Positions 36,022 through 45,948 of a stretch of 64,000 nucleotides of DNA are shown piece after piece. Positions within the stretch are counted from its first letter, which is position 1, and each line of letters opens with the position of its first letter. A program made the position numbers and the translations under genes. Under the pieces are notes generated by a model, which saw only the letters and a program-made list of their open reading frames with translations, had not been told where the DNA came from and did no database searches. Source of the DNA: Planctomycetaceae bacterium (GTDB taxonomy: Bacteria; Planctomycetota; Planctomycetia; Planctomycetales; Planctomycetaceae); the NCBI GenBank assembly GCA_014762625.1, contig JABURQ010000012.1, positions 16,716 to 80,715 on the forward strand, written 5' to 3'.

Positions 36022-37356
36022 ATGATTCCCGTGACTGAGTCTACCAACAGCAACAATAATGTGTTTGACGATGCCATTAAGAGGCTCGACGCCGCGTTCG
36101 AACACGCCAGTATCGACGAAGAAGCTCTCGAAAAACTCAAGCATCCTCGACAAACTTTGGAAGTCTCTATTCCGGTCCGGATGGATGACGGATCGCTGCA
36201 AATCTTTCAAGGTTACCGCGTCCGTCACGACGATACCCGCGGTCCCACCAAAGGCGGATTACGCTATCACCCCGACGTCGATCTCGCCGAAGTGAAGGCG
36301 CTCGCCTTTTGGATGACCTTCAAATGTGCCGTCGTCGGTTTACCGTACGGCGGGGGGAAAGGCGGGGTGACCGTCAATCCGAAGAAACTTTCGCGGATGG
36401 AACTGGAGCGATTGAGTCGCGGATTCATCGCGCAGATCGCCGACTTCATCGGTCCCGAAACTGACGTTCCCGCTCCCGACGTCTACACTAACTCCATGAT
36501 TATGGGGTGGATGATGGACGAGTATTCCAAAATCACACGTCGACGAACCCCAGCCGTCATTACCGGTAAACCGGTCCCCCTCGGCGGTTCTCTCGGTCGT
36601 GACGACGCGACGGGGCGAGGTGCCTACTACTGCATCAAAGAACTGGAGAAGAAACGAGACTGGAACCCGGAAGAGATTACCGTCGCCATTCAGGGTTTCG
36701 GAAATGCGGGACAACACGTCGCCCATCTCCTCCACGCCGACGGATACAAAATCGTCGCGGTAAGCGACTCCAAGGGAGGAATCTACAAGCCGGAAGGCTT
36801 CGACGTCCCCAGTCTGATTCACACCAAAAACGAGTCCCGCGTACTCAAAGCGGTCTATTGCGAAGGCTCGGTCTGTGAAGCGATTGATGCCGAGACGATC
36901 ACGAACGAGGAACTTCTGGAACTCGGCGTCGATCTGCTCCTGCCGTCCGCTCTGGAAAATCAGATCACCGAACGGAACGCCAACAACATCAAGGCCAAAG
37001 TGATCGTCGAAGTTGCGAACGGCCCCGTCACTTCTCAAGCCGACGAAATTTTGAAATCGCAAGACGATCTTCTGATTGTCCCCGATATTCTCGCCAACGC
37101 TGGCGGTGTGACCGTCAGCTACTTCGAATGGGTCCAAAACAAACAAGGCTATTACTGGGAACTGGAGACCGTGCATCAAAAGCTGCATGAGATCATGTCG
37201 CGCGAGTTCAATAACGTCTACGACATCATGATCAATAAAAGCATCGATATGCGAACCGCCGCTTATGTGCTTGGCCTGAATCGAATCGGCGAAGCCGTGG
37301 AATCGTTGGGGACGATGAAGTATTTCGCCGCCGACGACCTCCGAGCCACCCAATAA
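36022..37356 (+). CDS. gdhA: Glutamate dehydrogenase family protein
   Basis: A 444-residue enzyme of the Glu/Leu/Phe/Val dehydrogenase family. [14 protein letters not shown], the catalytic-lysine region [34 protein letters not shown], and the Rossmann motif [14 protein letters not shown] all lie at usual positions. It oxidatively deaminates glutamate to 2-oxoglutarate or runs in reverse. The size and the motif set point to the hexameric glutamate-specific class. NAD or NADP preference cannot be read safely. A ribosome-binding GGACAAGGA lies just upstream. Confidence 0.93.
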   Translation: MIPVTESTNSNNNVFDDAIKRLDAAFEHASIDEEALEKLKHPRQTLEVSIPVRMDDGSLQIFQGYRVRHDDTRGPTKGGLRYHPDVDLAEVKALAFWMTFKCAVVGLPYGGGKGGVTVNPKKLSRMELERLSRGFIAQIADFIGPETDVPAPDVYTNSMIMGWMMDEYSKITRRRTPAVITGKPVPLGGSLGRDDATGRGAYYCIKELEKKRDWNPEEITVAIQGFGNAGQHVAHLLHADGYKIVAVSDSKGGIYKPEGFDVPSLIHTKNESRVLKAVYCEGSVCEAIDAETITNEELLELGVDLLLPSALENQITERNANNIKAKVIVEVANGPVTSQADEILKSQDDLLIVPDILANAGGVTVSYFEWVQNKQGYYWELETVHQKLHEIMSREFNNVYDIMINKSIDMRTAAYVLGLNRIGEAVESLGTMKYFAADDLRATQ

Positions 37357-37654
37357 TTGTCCCATTCAGCTGAGAATAGGCGATCTATGTAAGCGCCGAA
37401 ATTCACCGCAGTGAACGCTGATAAAAACAGAGCCGCCTCATCGCGATCGCGGCTTGGCGCATTGGCGTGAGGCCCTCTGAAACTCAGCGGCCAGTGGTCC
37501 CATTTTTCTTCGTTGCGTCAGCTGCGTTCCATGATTCCCAGCAGACGCAAATTTCCGTCCTGATTGCTTGAGAATCACTCGATCATTAGACTGGCACCAG
37601 CATCACCAGCTCTGAATGATTCATTCCACCACTTTTGCAAGTCTCACCATTCCC
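37357..37654. other. Intergenic region, 298 nt
   Basis: No additional coding frame is convincing. GATCGCGATC-like palindromic bases (ATCGCGATCGCG at 37440-37451) are present. ATG at 37616 is an alternative start of the next gene. Confidence 0.4.
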
Positions 37655-38818
37655 ATGCAATCCCACTTCAATTCCGAGTACTCCTCTGTCGATTTTCTAC
37701 GGGCGAAAGCCCAGTCCCGCATGCCCCGATTTGCCTACGAATATCTGGCCGCGGGTTGCTTTTCGGAAGTCAACCTGGCTCGCAACAATAGCGACATTCG
37801 ACAGGTTCAACTCAAGCCGTGGTATCTGCGGGATTTTGCCGGAGCCGATCAAACCACCGAATTATTCGGCGAGACCTACGACGCACCGTTCGGGATCGCA
37901 CCGGTCGGCTTGCAAGGATTGATGTGGCCGAAGGCGTGCGAATATCTCGCCCAGGCCGCCGTCGATCATAATGTGCCGTTCACGCTTTCCACGGTCAGTA
38001 CGGCGAGCATCGAGACAGTTGCCGAGATCACCAACGGCAAATTCTGGTTTCAACTTTATCATCCGGCAGAAAACGAATTGCGCGACAAATTGCTGGACCG
38101 AGCGTGGGAGGCGGGGTGTCGGACGCTGGTGATTTTGGCCGATACACCGACATTCGCCTATCGCCCCAAAGAGATTCGGAACGGGTTGTCGATTCCTCCC
38201 CAGATGTCGTTACGGAATATTTTGCAGATGTTAGGAGCTCCCGCCTGGGCATGGGGACAACTGATGGCCGGCAAGCCCGAGTTCAAAACAATGAAGGAAT
38301 ACATTCCGAAGGGGTTGAGCATGAAGCACCTCGGACTCTTCATGAACAAGACGTTTTCGGGCCGACTGACGGAAGACAAAATCGCCCCGATTCGAGAAAA
38401 GTGGAAGGGGAACCTGGTCGTCAAAGGAATCGTCAATCCCGAAGACGCCGAGATCGCCGTCAAACATGGCTTGGACGGCTTGATCGTCTCCAATCACGGC
38501 GGCCGACAACTCGACCGGGGACAATCGACGATCGTGCCGTTGTATAAACTGGTTCCGGAATTCGGCAGCAAGTTGAAGATGATGATCGACGGCGGGATGT
38601 ATTCGGGAGCGGATGTGGCGGCGTGTCTCGCATGTGGAGCCGACATGGCCTTCATGGGACGGACTCCGATGTTCGGCGTCTGTGCTTTGGGGAAATACGG
38701 CGGTCACCACACCCTGGAAATGCTCAAAAAACAATTGCAGCAGGTGATGGAACAGGTCGGCTGCACACGACCGGAGAAATTAAGAGAGCATTTGATTCCC
38801 GAAAGCGTGCCCGCGTAA
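37655..38818 (+). CDS. FMN-dependent alpha-hydroxyacid dehydrogenase/oxidase
   Basis: About 387 residues. The FMN-TIM barrel signature is visible: APFGIAPVGLQGLMWPKACE, TLSTVSTASIETVAE, FWFQLYHP, VVKGIVNPEDAE, the active-site LIVSNHGGRQLDRG (catalytic His) and MMIDGGMYSGADVAACLACGA. The family oxidises L-lactate, glycolate, mandelate or related 2-hydroxyacids. No residue set for a single substrate was checked. The start at 37655 follows the usual N-terminus; ATG at 37616 would add 13 residues. No strong ribosome binding site precedes either. Confidence 0.9.
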   Translation: MQSHFNSEYSSVDFLRAKAQSRMPRFAYEYLAAGCFSEVNLARNNSDIRQVQLKPWYLRDFAGADQTTELFGETYDAPFGIAPVGLQGLMWPKACEYLAQAAVDHNVPFTLSTVSTASIETVAEITNGKFWFQLYHPAENELRDKLLDRAWEAGCRTLVILADTPTFAYRPKEIRNGLSIPPQMSLRNILQMLGAPAWAWGQLMAGKPEFKTMKEYIPKGLSMKHLGLFMNKTFSGRLTEDKIAPIREKWKGNLVVKGIVNPEDAEIAVKHGLDGLIVSNHGGRQLDRGQSTIVPLYKLVPEFGSKLKMMIDGGMYSGADVAACLACGADMAFMGRTPMFGVCALGKYGGHHTLEMLKKQLQQVMEQVGCTRPEKLREHLIPESVPA

Positions 38819-38846
38819 TGGGGATGTTGTTGTGACATTCTGAGCC

Positions 38847-38935
38847 GCGTGCGCAAGCACGCAGAGGACATCGATCAACATTCCGCGTCATGTAGGCCGA
38901 CTCTCCGAGTCGGCATGAGCGATGTTGAGTATCGA
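38847..38935. repeat. Dispersed palindromic repeat, copy 1
   Basis: Two hairpins: GCGTGC-GCAA-GCACGC (38847-38862) and a perfect GCCGACTC-TCC-GAGTCGGC (38896-38914), flanked by GATCAACATTC on one side and ATGAGCGATG on the other. The same flanks recur in reverse at 63732-63850. Confidence 0.6.
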
Positions 38936-39000
38936 ATACGGGGGCTTCTGTTTCACAGAGCGTCCCGCCCACCAGTTAAATAAAGAAGAAAGCACTCACC

Positions 39001-39822
39001 ATGAAACTGGGACTGATCAACTCCGCCTGGGTCCAGGCGGGCCGCGAAACCGTCTGGGGACTCCAGAAGACCAAGGAACTCGGCTTCGATACGGTCGATA
39101 TCTTCGCCGACCCGCTCGATATCGGCGTGAAAGAGAAACTGGAAATTAAACGGGAGTGCGATCGACTGGAACTTCCCATCGTCAGCATCTGCTGCGTGGC
39201 GGTCGGACTGATCGATTTCAATCCCAGCGTCCAACGGTTTCATCTCGACCGCTGCAAACAGTATCTCGATCTCTGTTACGAATATGAAGCCGATAATCTG
39301 CTGCTGGTGCTGGGAGAATACATCTGGAATCGGGAAGTGATCCCGCCGGAAGAACAATGGCAGACCGGCGTCGAGAACTGTCGGCAACTGGCCGAGTACG
39401 CGGAGTCGCTCGATCTGCAAATCGCGTTGGAGCTGGAACCGTTCCCGCTGTCATTGCTCAACAATGTGGACAATATGGTACGGTTCATCGACGACGTGAA
39501 TCACCCCGCGTTACAGGCGAATATCGACGTCTCCCATTTGTTACTGGCCGATGTCGGCCCCGAAGAACTTCAGAAACTCCGCGGCAAAGCGATTCACGTG
39601 CATATCTCCGACTGCGACGGCAAAGTCCACGGCGACCTGCCCCCCGGACGGGGTGTCGTCGAGTTTGAGCCTTACCTCAAAGAAATTAAGGACCTCGGTA
39701 TCGACGGTGCGATCTCGATCGAGTTGGAGTATTCTCCCGAACCGGACAAGATCGTCGAATGGGTCACTGAGGCGTATGAAGCGACCGACAAACTAATGCA
39801 GTCGGTCGGTTTGCGCGGGTGA
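39001..39822 (+). CDS. Sugar phosphate isomerase/epimerase-like TIM-barrel protein
   Basis: A 273-residue AP-endonuclease-2/xylose-isomerase-like barrel. LGFDTVDIFADPL, the glutamate in IALELEPFPLSL, NIDVSHLLLADV, IHVHISDCDG and ISIELEYSPEPD give the metal-ligand positions (Glu, Asp/His, His, Glu) typical of the superfamily. The protein is cytoplasmic without a signal peptide. Substrate unknown; members include inosose isomerases and tagatose epimerases. It ends one base before the convergent Dabb gene. Confidence 0.87.
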   Translation: MKLGLINSAWVQAGRETVWGLQKTKELGFDTVDIFADPLDIGVKEKLEIKRECDRLELPIVSICCVAVGLIDFNPSVQRFHLDRCKQYLDLCYEYEADNLLLVLGEYIWNREVIPPEEQWQTGVENCRQLAEYAESLDLQIALELEPFPLSLLNNVDNMVRFIDDVNHPALQANIDVSHLLLADVGPEELQKLRGKAIHVHISDCDGKVHGDLPPGRGVVEFEPYLKEIKDLGIDGAISIELEYSPEPDKIVEWVTEAYEATDKLMQSVGLRG

Positions 39823-39823
39823 C

Positions 39824-40141
39824 TTACTGTGTCACGTAAGAATCGAAGACGCGGACCTGCTCCCAGTTCTCTTTATTCTCTTCGATAAAGGCCAGGTGAT
39901 CGTCGATGGTTTGATAGGCGTCGTGGGCCTCTTTGTTCTCGAAGACGACGTGCAGCGCCACTTGAAACGCCTGGTCGTTCACCGGACGTTGAAACTCTTT
40001 CCCCAATCGACCTGCTGCGAAAAAGACCACGCCGGGGTGATCTTTAAGGTACTTATGACAGGCGTCGATGAGTCCCTGAATTTTCTCTTCGGACTGATCT
40101 TTGAGCGTAAAGAAGACGTTATGGGAAAGTTGCTGGCTCAT
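39824..40141 (-). CDS. Dabb (stress-responsive alpha/beta barrel) family protein
   Basis: A 105-residue protein: HNVFFTLKDQSEEKIQGLI, VVFFAAGRLGKEFQRPVND and FQVALHVVFENKEAHDAYQ are the ferredoxin-like repeats of the Dabb domain. Such proteins form dimers and have no agreed reaction; some are plant stress proteins or polyketide cyclases. The start at 40141 is placed where the domain begins and a GGAGGA-like site (AGAGAAAGCC) is near; an in-frame upstream start at 40297 would add 52 unstructured residues. Confidence 0.85.
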   Translation of the reverse strand: MSQQLSHNVFFTLKDQSEEKIQGLIDACHKYLKDHPGVVFFAAGRLGKEFQRPVNDQAFQVALHVVFENKEAHDAYQTIDDHLAFIEENKENWEQVRVFDSYVTQ

Positions 40142-40338
40142 GAGGAGGCTTTCTCTCGGAAGGTGCTGGCCGGGTCGTTGTGTCTGAAGGGCGTATTTTG
40201 ACAATCCACCTCTCAAACGACAAGTGAGCGGAACGGGAAGCGTCGCCCCCCGCGAAACGGGAAAGAGATTGGAATTCTTGTCGGGAAACCGCGACACTGG
40301 AGTTGAAAAAATTCGATATTTCCCCTGAGAGAGATAGC

Positions 40339-42333
40339 ATGTCCCACGATTCGCTCGATCAATTGCGTGCCCGGTTATTCGCCGGGGAAACCCTATTGTT
40401 TCTGCAAACGCACGAAGAACAACGCTGGCTCAATTCGCTGCAACAGATGTCGGGCGATCTCGATCGATCCATCGTTGTGTGGAGCGTGACGGAAGGGGCG
40501 ACCGGAGCCGCCGAGTTCGACACACGGGATCCGCTCGAATTCCTGACCCAGTTCGACCAGCTTCCGCCGCAAACGTGGGTCGTACTGAAAGACTTCCATC
40601 CGTATCTGGGTGACCCCAAAGTTGTCCGCCGTCTGCGCGACCTGGCGGAGACGATCCACAAACACAATCAAAGCCTCCTGCTGCTCGGTCCCCGCGCAGA
40701 CGTTCCCCTGGAACTGACGCGCATCGCAACTCACATGACTCTTCCTCTGCCATCGCTCTCCGACCTGATCGAAGAACTGCACGACGTCATTCGCGAACTG
40801 CACGTCGCAGGAAACGATCTGACTCCCACCCCCGAGCAATGTGAGAAACTGGCGAAAACGGTACTCGGCTTGACCGCGGAAGAAGCGAAGCGAGCCTTTC
40901 ATTTCACGCTGCACACGGCGGACGAGATCGATGACGACGTCTACGCGGCGTTGGTCTCCGAAAAACGGCAAATGGTGCAGGGCTCCGATCTGCTGGAATT
41001 CTACGATCTCGACGAAGGAGCGAGAGAGATTGGCGGTTTGAACGGCCTGAAAGACTGGTTGATTCAGCGGTCCGATGCCTTCCAGTCTCACGCCAACGAA
41101 CAAGGCATCCCCACGCCGAAAGGTGTATTCCTCCTGGGGGTTCAGGGATGCGGGAAAAGTTTGACGGCCCGCGTCACCGCGCAGATGCTGCACTTTCCGT
41201 TAATCCGTCTGGAAACCTCGGCCCTTCTCAGTTCGGATCGGGGAGGCTCGGAAAAGAATTTGCGGGACGTGCTGAAGCTCGTGGAATCAATTTCTCCGGT
41301 CGTCTTGTGGATCGATGAAATCGATAAAGCGTTCGCCGGTTTCGAGGATGAAGCGGCGGGAGACGCGACGATGTCGCGACTGGTCGGAACGTTTCTGACG
41401 TGGATGGAGGAACATAAATCGCAAGTCTTTGTCGTGGCGACGGCGAACTCCGTCGATCGATTACCTCCCGAGTTGTTGCGCCGCGGACGATTCGATGAAC
41501 TGTTTTTCGTCGATTTGCCGAATTTTGAAGAGCGGAAAGAAATCCTGACCGTGCATCTGGAAAAGCGGGGGTGGAGTGCGGGTAAGTTCGATCTCGCCCG
41601 TCTCTCGGACACCACGGACGGTTACAGCGGTGCGGAAATCGAACAGATCGTCAGTTCGGCTCTCCTTGAATCATTCGCTCAGAAAAAAGTGCTCTCCGAG
41701 GATGCCATCATCAAACAACAGGAACTGACCGTCCCGCTCTCGCGAACCAAGGAAGACGAACTCTTCGCACTCCGGGAATGGGCGCGCGAGCGATGTCGCC
41801 CCGCCACTCCCGACAGCATGGTCGCCCAGATGCTCGAATCGGAAGAACGACAGGGAGAACTGAAAGCGGAAGGTCCGTCAACAGAAGCCAAAGACCGCTG
41901 GAAACAGTTAGCCGATCGGGGACAGTTAAACGCGGCGGTCATCGAGTATGTCCGTCCGCGGACTGCCGTCGATTTGCAATCTCTGCAGACGGATCTGGCC
42001 GATTATCTCGACGTCGAAGGGGAGGAGGGATTGGCATTGCGGGCGTCGCCGAACTGCGTTGTCTTTTCCGGCTGCAACCGCGCGTTCTGCGAAGTGCTGG
42101 TCGGCCTGATCGAGAAAAAACGTCTCTACCTGCAACCGGCGAAGGCCGCCATGTACGGCGCGGAAAATCTGCCGTTCAAACTCCCGTTGCAGGAAGGATT
42201 GCCCGAGGAGAAACAGAAACGCCCCGTCTGGGTTCCGATGATGTTGCAGGTTTCCCCGCCGGTGGAACCCGATGCGCGGTTGATGCGTATCGCCCGCATC
42301 AAATTGAACTCCAGTAAAGCGGCCTCCAGATAA
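40339..42333 (+). CDS. Ycf46-like AAA+ ATPase
   Basis: About 664 residues. The N-terminal part (1-230) includes LRARLFAGETLLFLQTHEE, WVVLKDFHPYLGDP and PTPEQCEKLAKTVLGLTAEEA, the arrangement of Ycf46-type ATPases. The AAA+ core has GVQGCGKSLTAR (Walker A, about 268-279), VVLWIDEIDKAF (Walker B) and ELLRRGRFDELFFVDLP (arginine finger region). About 180 additional C-terminal residues follow that I do not recognise (EYVRPRTAVDLQSLQTDLAD). In chloroplasts and cyanobacteria Ycf46 is linked to regulation of photosynthesis; its role in heterotrophs is unknown. The start at 40339 follows GAGAGAGA. TTG at 40303 is an alternative. Confidence 0.85.
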   Translation: MSHDSLDQLRARLFAGETLLFLQTHEEQRWLNSLQQMSGDLDRSIVVWSVTEGATGAAEFDTRDPLEFLTQFDQLPPQTWVVLKDFHPYLGDPKVVRRLRDLAETIHKHNQSLLLLGPRADVPLELTRIATHMTLPLPSLSDLIEELHDVIRELHVAGNDLTPTPEQCEKLAKTVLGLTAEEAKRAFHFTLHTADEIDDDVYAALVSEKRQMVQGSDLLEFYDLDEGAREIGGLNGLKDWLIQRSDAFQSHANEQGIPTPKGVFLLGVQGCGKSLTARVTAQMLHFPLIRLETSALLSSDRGGSEKNLRDVLKLVESISPVVLWIDEIDKAFAGFEDEAAGDATMSRLVGTFLTWMEEHKSQVFVVATANSVDRLPPELLRRGRFDELFFVDLPNFEERKEILTVHLEKRGWSAGKFDLARLSDTTDGYSGAEIEQIVSSALLESFAQKKVLSEDAIIKQQELTVPLSRTKEDELFALREWARERCRPATPDSMVAQMLESEERQGELKAEGPSTEAKDRWKQLADRGQLNAAVIEYVRPRTAVDLQSLQTDLADYLDVEGEEGLALRASPNCVVFSGCNRAFCEVLVGLIEKKRLYLQPAKAAMYGAENLPFKLPLQEGLPEEKQKRPVWVPMMLQVSPPVEPDARLMRIARIKLNSSKAASR

Positions 42334-42492
42334 GTCCCAATCGTTTGAGAATCCAGGGGGTTTTGGCAGTCCGCAGCGAGGAGATCCTGAAGAGTTTCGC
42401 CGGGAAAGGCCACCTTCGCCTTGCCCCTCTGACTTCACGACCGATAGGATGGGAGGAACTCGCCCTTTCTCTAAGTAATGCATGGCTAACGG

Positions 42493-45400
42493 ATGGAACC
42501 AATGGATCGTCTGACCCGTTTGATCGCCTTTGGACTCGTGCTGCTGGTCTCAATCCACGTCCCCTCGGTGCTCTCCGCCGATGAGGGAGACGACCTCTAT
42601 AATCTTTCCCTCGGACTGCTAAGACAGGAACGCTACGAACAGGCGGCGGAATCGCTCGAAAAGCTGGTCGAAACCTATCCCCAGCATCCGCGCACCGAAC
42701 TGGCCCGCTTCCGACTCGGCATCATCTCCCTCACGCTCAAAAAATACGACGCCGCTCGAAAGTATCTGCGCGACTTCGTCAAGAAAAACCCCGAAAGCAA
42801 GAATCTGCCGGAAGCGATGTTCCGGATCGGTCTTTCCAGTTTCCAACTGGGAGAGATGCCGGCCGCCGAGAAGGAACTCGCCACGTTTCTTCAAAAAAAT
42901 CCCGAACATCCCTCCCGCGAGCAGGCATTAACGTATCTGGGATATGCTCAACTGCAGAACAAGAAACCGCAGGAAGCATTGCAGACCTTCAAAACGGCGT
43001 TGGAAGCTTTTCCCAAAAGTGCGTCTCGGGAAGATCTTCTCTTCGGAGAGGCCAACGCCTACGTCGCGCTCCAGCAGGCGGACGAAGCGATCGGCGTCTA
43101 TCGACAGATCGCAGAAAACCCGACCGGTCGTCGTAACGATCAGGCGTTTATGAAACTGGGGGAACTGCAATTCGAGCAACAGAAATACGCCGCGGCGGGT
43201 GATGATTACGCCCGACTCGCGACCGAATTCCCGAAAAGCCCGCAAGCCCCGTCCGCCCGTATGAACGCCGGTTACGCATACTTCCAGGGAAAACTGTACG
43301 ATCGGGCCGCGGAACAGTTCCAAACCGCCGTCAAAGCCGACATCCAACGTCCCACCGCTCTCTACTGGCTCGGACTCTGTCAAAAATCACAAGGAGCCTA
43401 CGAAGACGCCGCCAAAACGTTACAGAGTGCGGCGGATCTGGTGGGAGAGGTTCCCGCATCCGCAGCGATCCGTTTTCAATGGGCCGATGCGGAACTGAAA
43501 GCGGGTAACTATCAAACCGCCCGCAAACAGTTTCTGGCCTCTCAGAAAGTCGATCCGCAAGCCGATACGGCGGACGACAGTCTGTATCTTGCTGCTGAAA
43601 CGGCTCTCCTGATGGCCGATCTCGATTCCGCGCGGTCGTTGTTGGATCGGATGCGAAAGGAGTATCCGGAGAGTGGTCTGGCCGGATACCAACAGCTCCT
43701 TCGCGGACGGATTGCGATCGGAGAACGAACGCCGGAAAGTCTGGAGCAGGCAGAAACCCTGTTGCGAGATTTGCTCGATCATCCGAATGAATCCCTCCGC
43801 CGACAGAGTCGCTTTCATCTGGCCCGCTGCCTGGAAACTCAGGATCGCTGCCGCGACGCCCTGGCGGCATTAAAACCGCTCCTCCCGCAACTCACAAAAG
43901 AGTCTTCCCAGGACGTGCGCGATGCCTGGCTGATCGCCGCCGAATGCCACCGTCGTCTCGCAACCGCCGCACATCTCGAAGCCCGCCCGATTCGAAAACA
44001 GATGCGTGCCGTCAAAAATCTTTCGGGAGACAAACCGACCGCCGAACTCGCCGCGAAAGTCGAGGAATTATCAAACACCGCTTCCACCGAAGCGACGGCT
44101 GCTCTTGCGAGCTTGAAGTCCTACTACGAACTCTCGCCGTCCCGTCGCGGCTTTGCCGATGTCCTGCACATCGAGGCGATCTGTGCCGCGTTGACCGACA
44201 ATAAATCACAAGCAGACGCCGCCCTGAAACAGTTGAGCGAAGGAGCGGCGGAACCGGCATTGGCGGCTCAGATTTTGTTTGAGGTGGCGGAAATTGTGTA
44301 CGACCGCGGACGCTATGACTGGTCCGCCGAATTGTATGCATTCCTCGCCGCTCGCGAACCGGCGGAAACCTGGCAGCCGGTCGCGTATTCCGGTCTCGGC
44401 TGGAGTTTGTACGAAGACGAACAGTACGCCGAGGCGGCGACCGCGTTCGGAAAAGTGGTCGCGTTCGATCCCCGGAACGAACTTTCCCCCGAGGCCTCCT
44501 TCATGCAAGGGGAATCCTTGTTGAAAGCGGGGAAGTTACCGGAGGCGCAAACACAATTTTCCCAGACCTTCGAGACCTATGCCCCGGAAGAACCAACCGA
44601 CGAGAACAGTCTCAGCGGTCCCTTTGCCTACGCACGACGCGCCGGTCTCGAAGCGGCAAGAACCCTGAAGAAGCTCGACAAAATCGAAGAGGCGGATCGC
44701 GCGTATGAACTGGTTCTCGAACGCTTCCCCCAGCAACCGACCCTCGATCTCCTCCTGAGCGAATGGGCCGTTATGAATTCCAACGCTGGACGCTTCGAAC
44801 GGTCCGACGAAATCTTCCGCCGACTACTCAAAACGAATCCGAACAGTACCTACGCCGCCAGCGCCCGCTTGTCGCTGGCCGAATCGGCGATGGAAGCCGG
44901 GAAGTTTTCCGCAGCCCGCGCGGAGTTAAAAACACTGCTGGACAATGAATCGACTCCCGCCGATCTGCGCAAGCGATCGCTGGCTCATCTGATCCGCATT
45001 GAAATCACCGCCGGCAACTGGAACGAAGTCGTCCGCTTAGCGGAGGATTACCAGTCCCGACATCCAAACGACTCTTTCGCAAATGACGTCCGGTTCTATC
45101 AAGCCGAGGCGCTAATCAATCAGCAACAATATACCGACGCGGGAAAAGTCCTCGAACCGCTCTATGAAAAGCGAACCGAACCCGCTCTACGGGAAGCGGC
45201 CTGGTTTCCGCGTCTGTGGGTTTTACTGGCTGAGATCTCGCTGCAAAAGAAAGATTACGAGCGCGTCTTCCGACTCGCTATCGAGATGGACGCCGTCGAA
45301 ACGACGGAACCGTTCCGCTATCAGATGCGGGAGGTCATGGGCCGCGCCTACAAAAACAAGGCCCGCTTTGAAGACGCCATTGGAGCCTTTGAAGCCGTCA

Positions 45401-45705
45401 CGAAAGACAAGTACGGCGAGAAGACCGAGACCGCCGCGAAAAGTCAATTTCTGATCGGCGAAACGCTGATGCTGCAGAAGAAATACAAAGAGGCGTTGGA
45501 GGCGTACTTGAAAGTGTATGTACTGTATGAGTTCCCCGAGTGGCAGGCCCCGGCACTCTTCCAGGCGGGACAATGCGACGAAGCGCTGATGCAGTGGCAA
45601 AAAGCGCTCACCTCTTATGAAGACCTGCTGCGCGATTTCCCGAACAGCGAATTCGCCCCCCAGGCCAAACAACGCATCGCCGACGTCAAGCGAAAGGTGA
45701 AATGA
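42493..45705 (+). CDS. Large exported TPR protein
   Basis: A 1070-residue protein with a signal peptide (about 1-29, FGLVLLVSIHVPSVLSA) followed almost entirely by tetratricopeptide-type helical hairpins, e.g. YNLSLGLLRQERYEQAAESLE, AEKELATFLQKNPEHP, YARLATEFPKSPQAP, AYFQGKLYDRAAEQF and YEDLLRDFPNSEFAPQ. The spacing and the YPQ/FPxS motifs recall YbgF/BamD-like envelope proteins. It is a scaffold for protein contacts in the periplasm. Its partner is unknown. ATG at 42502 is an alternative start. It stands alone, with 244 nt before the next gene. Confidence 0.88.
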   Translation: MEPMDRLTRLIAFGLVLLVSIHVPSVLSADEGDDLYNLSLGLLRQERYEQAAESLEKLVETYPQHPRTELARFRLGIISLTLKKYDAARKYLRDFVKKNPESKNLPEAMFRIGLSSFQLGEMPAAEKELATFLQKNPEHPSREQALTYLGYAQLQNKKPQEALQTFKTALEAFPKSASREDLLFGEANAYVALQQADEAIGVYRQIAENPTGRRNDQAFMKLGELQFEQQKYAAAGDDYARLATEFPKSPQAPSARMNAGYAYFQGKLYDRAAEQFQTAVKADIQRPTALYWLGLCQKSQGAYEDAAKTLQSAADLVGEVPASAAIRFQWADAELKAGNYQTARKQFLASQKVDPQADTADDSLYLAAETALLMADLDSARSLLDRMRKEYPESGLAGYQQLLRGRIAIGERTPESLEQAETLLRDLLDHPNESLRRQSRFHLARCLETQDRCRDALAALKPLLPQLTKESSQDVRDAWLIAAECHRRLATAAHLEARPIRKQMRAVKNLSGDKPTAELAAKVEELSNTASTEATAALASLKSYYELSPSRRGFADVLHIEAICAALTDNKSQADAALKQLSEGAAEPALAAQILFEVAEIVYDRGRYDWSAELYAFLAAREPAETWQPVAYSGLGWSLYEDEQYAEAATAFGKVVAFDPRNELSPEASFMQGESLLKAGKLPEAQTQFSQTFETYAPEEPTDENSLSGPFAYARRAGLEAARTLKKLDKIEEADRAYELVLERFPQQPTLDLLLSEWAVMNSNAGRFERSDEIFRRLLKTNPNSTYAASARLSLAESAMEAGKFSAARAELKTLLDNESTPADLRKRSLAHLIRIEITAGNWNEVVRLAEDYQSRHPNDSFANDVRFYQAEALINQQQYTDAGKVLEPLYEKRTEPALREAAWFPRLWVLLAEISLQKKDYERVFRLAIEMDAVETTEPFRYQMREVMGRAYKNKARFEDAIGAFEAVTKDKYGEKTETAAKSQFLIGETLMLQKKYKEALEAYLKVYVLYEFPEWQAPALFQAGQCDEALMQWQKALTSYEDLLRDFPNSEFAPQAKQRIADVKRKVK

Positions 45706-45948
45706 ATCTTTTTAAACAGATTCCCCTTTGCTGATTATCTCAGTTCTCACATGATTCCCAGAAAATACACCGTTGCCAGTGGATTTTGCTGCCTGAAAGA
45801 TCAGAAATAACTTCAATCATTTGAAGACATTCCAGATGATTAATTATCTGTTTTTTTGGAAGATCCTGGAATTCAATGGATTTTCGTCCAGTGAACAGCG
45901 ATACTCGTTGCCTTGAATGTTACGCAAGTGATTCATTGGAGCAGGACT

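Noticed and set aside
36340..37365. 341-residue open frame antisense to glutamate dehydrogenase
   Set aside because: It mirrors a clearly functional gene in the opposite strand; long antisense frames are expected from the codon bias of GC-rich genes.
40393..41193. 266-residue open frame antisense to the Ycf46-like ATPase
   Set aside because: Its composition is that of an antisense frame, while the opposite strand has intact AAA motifs.
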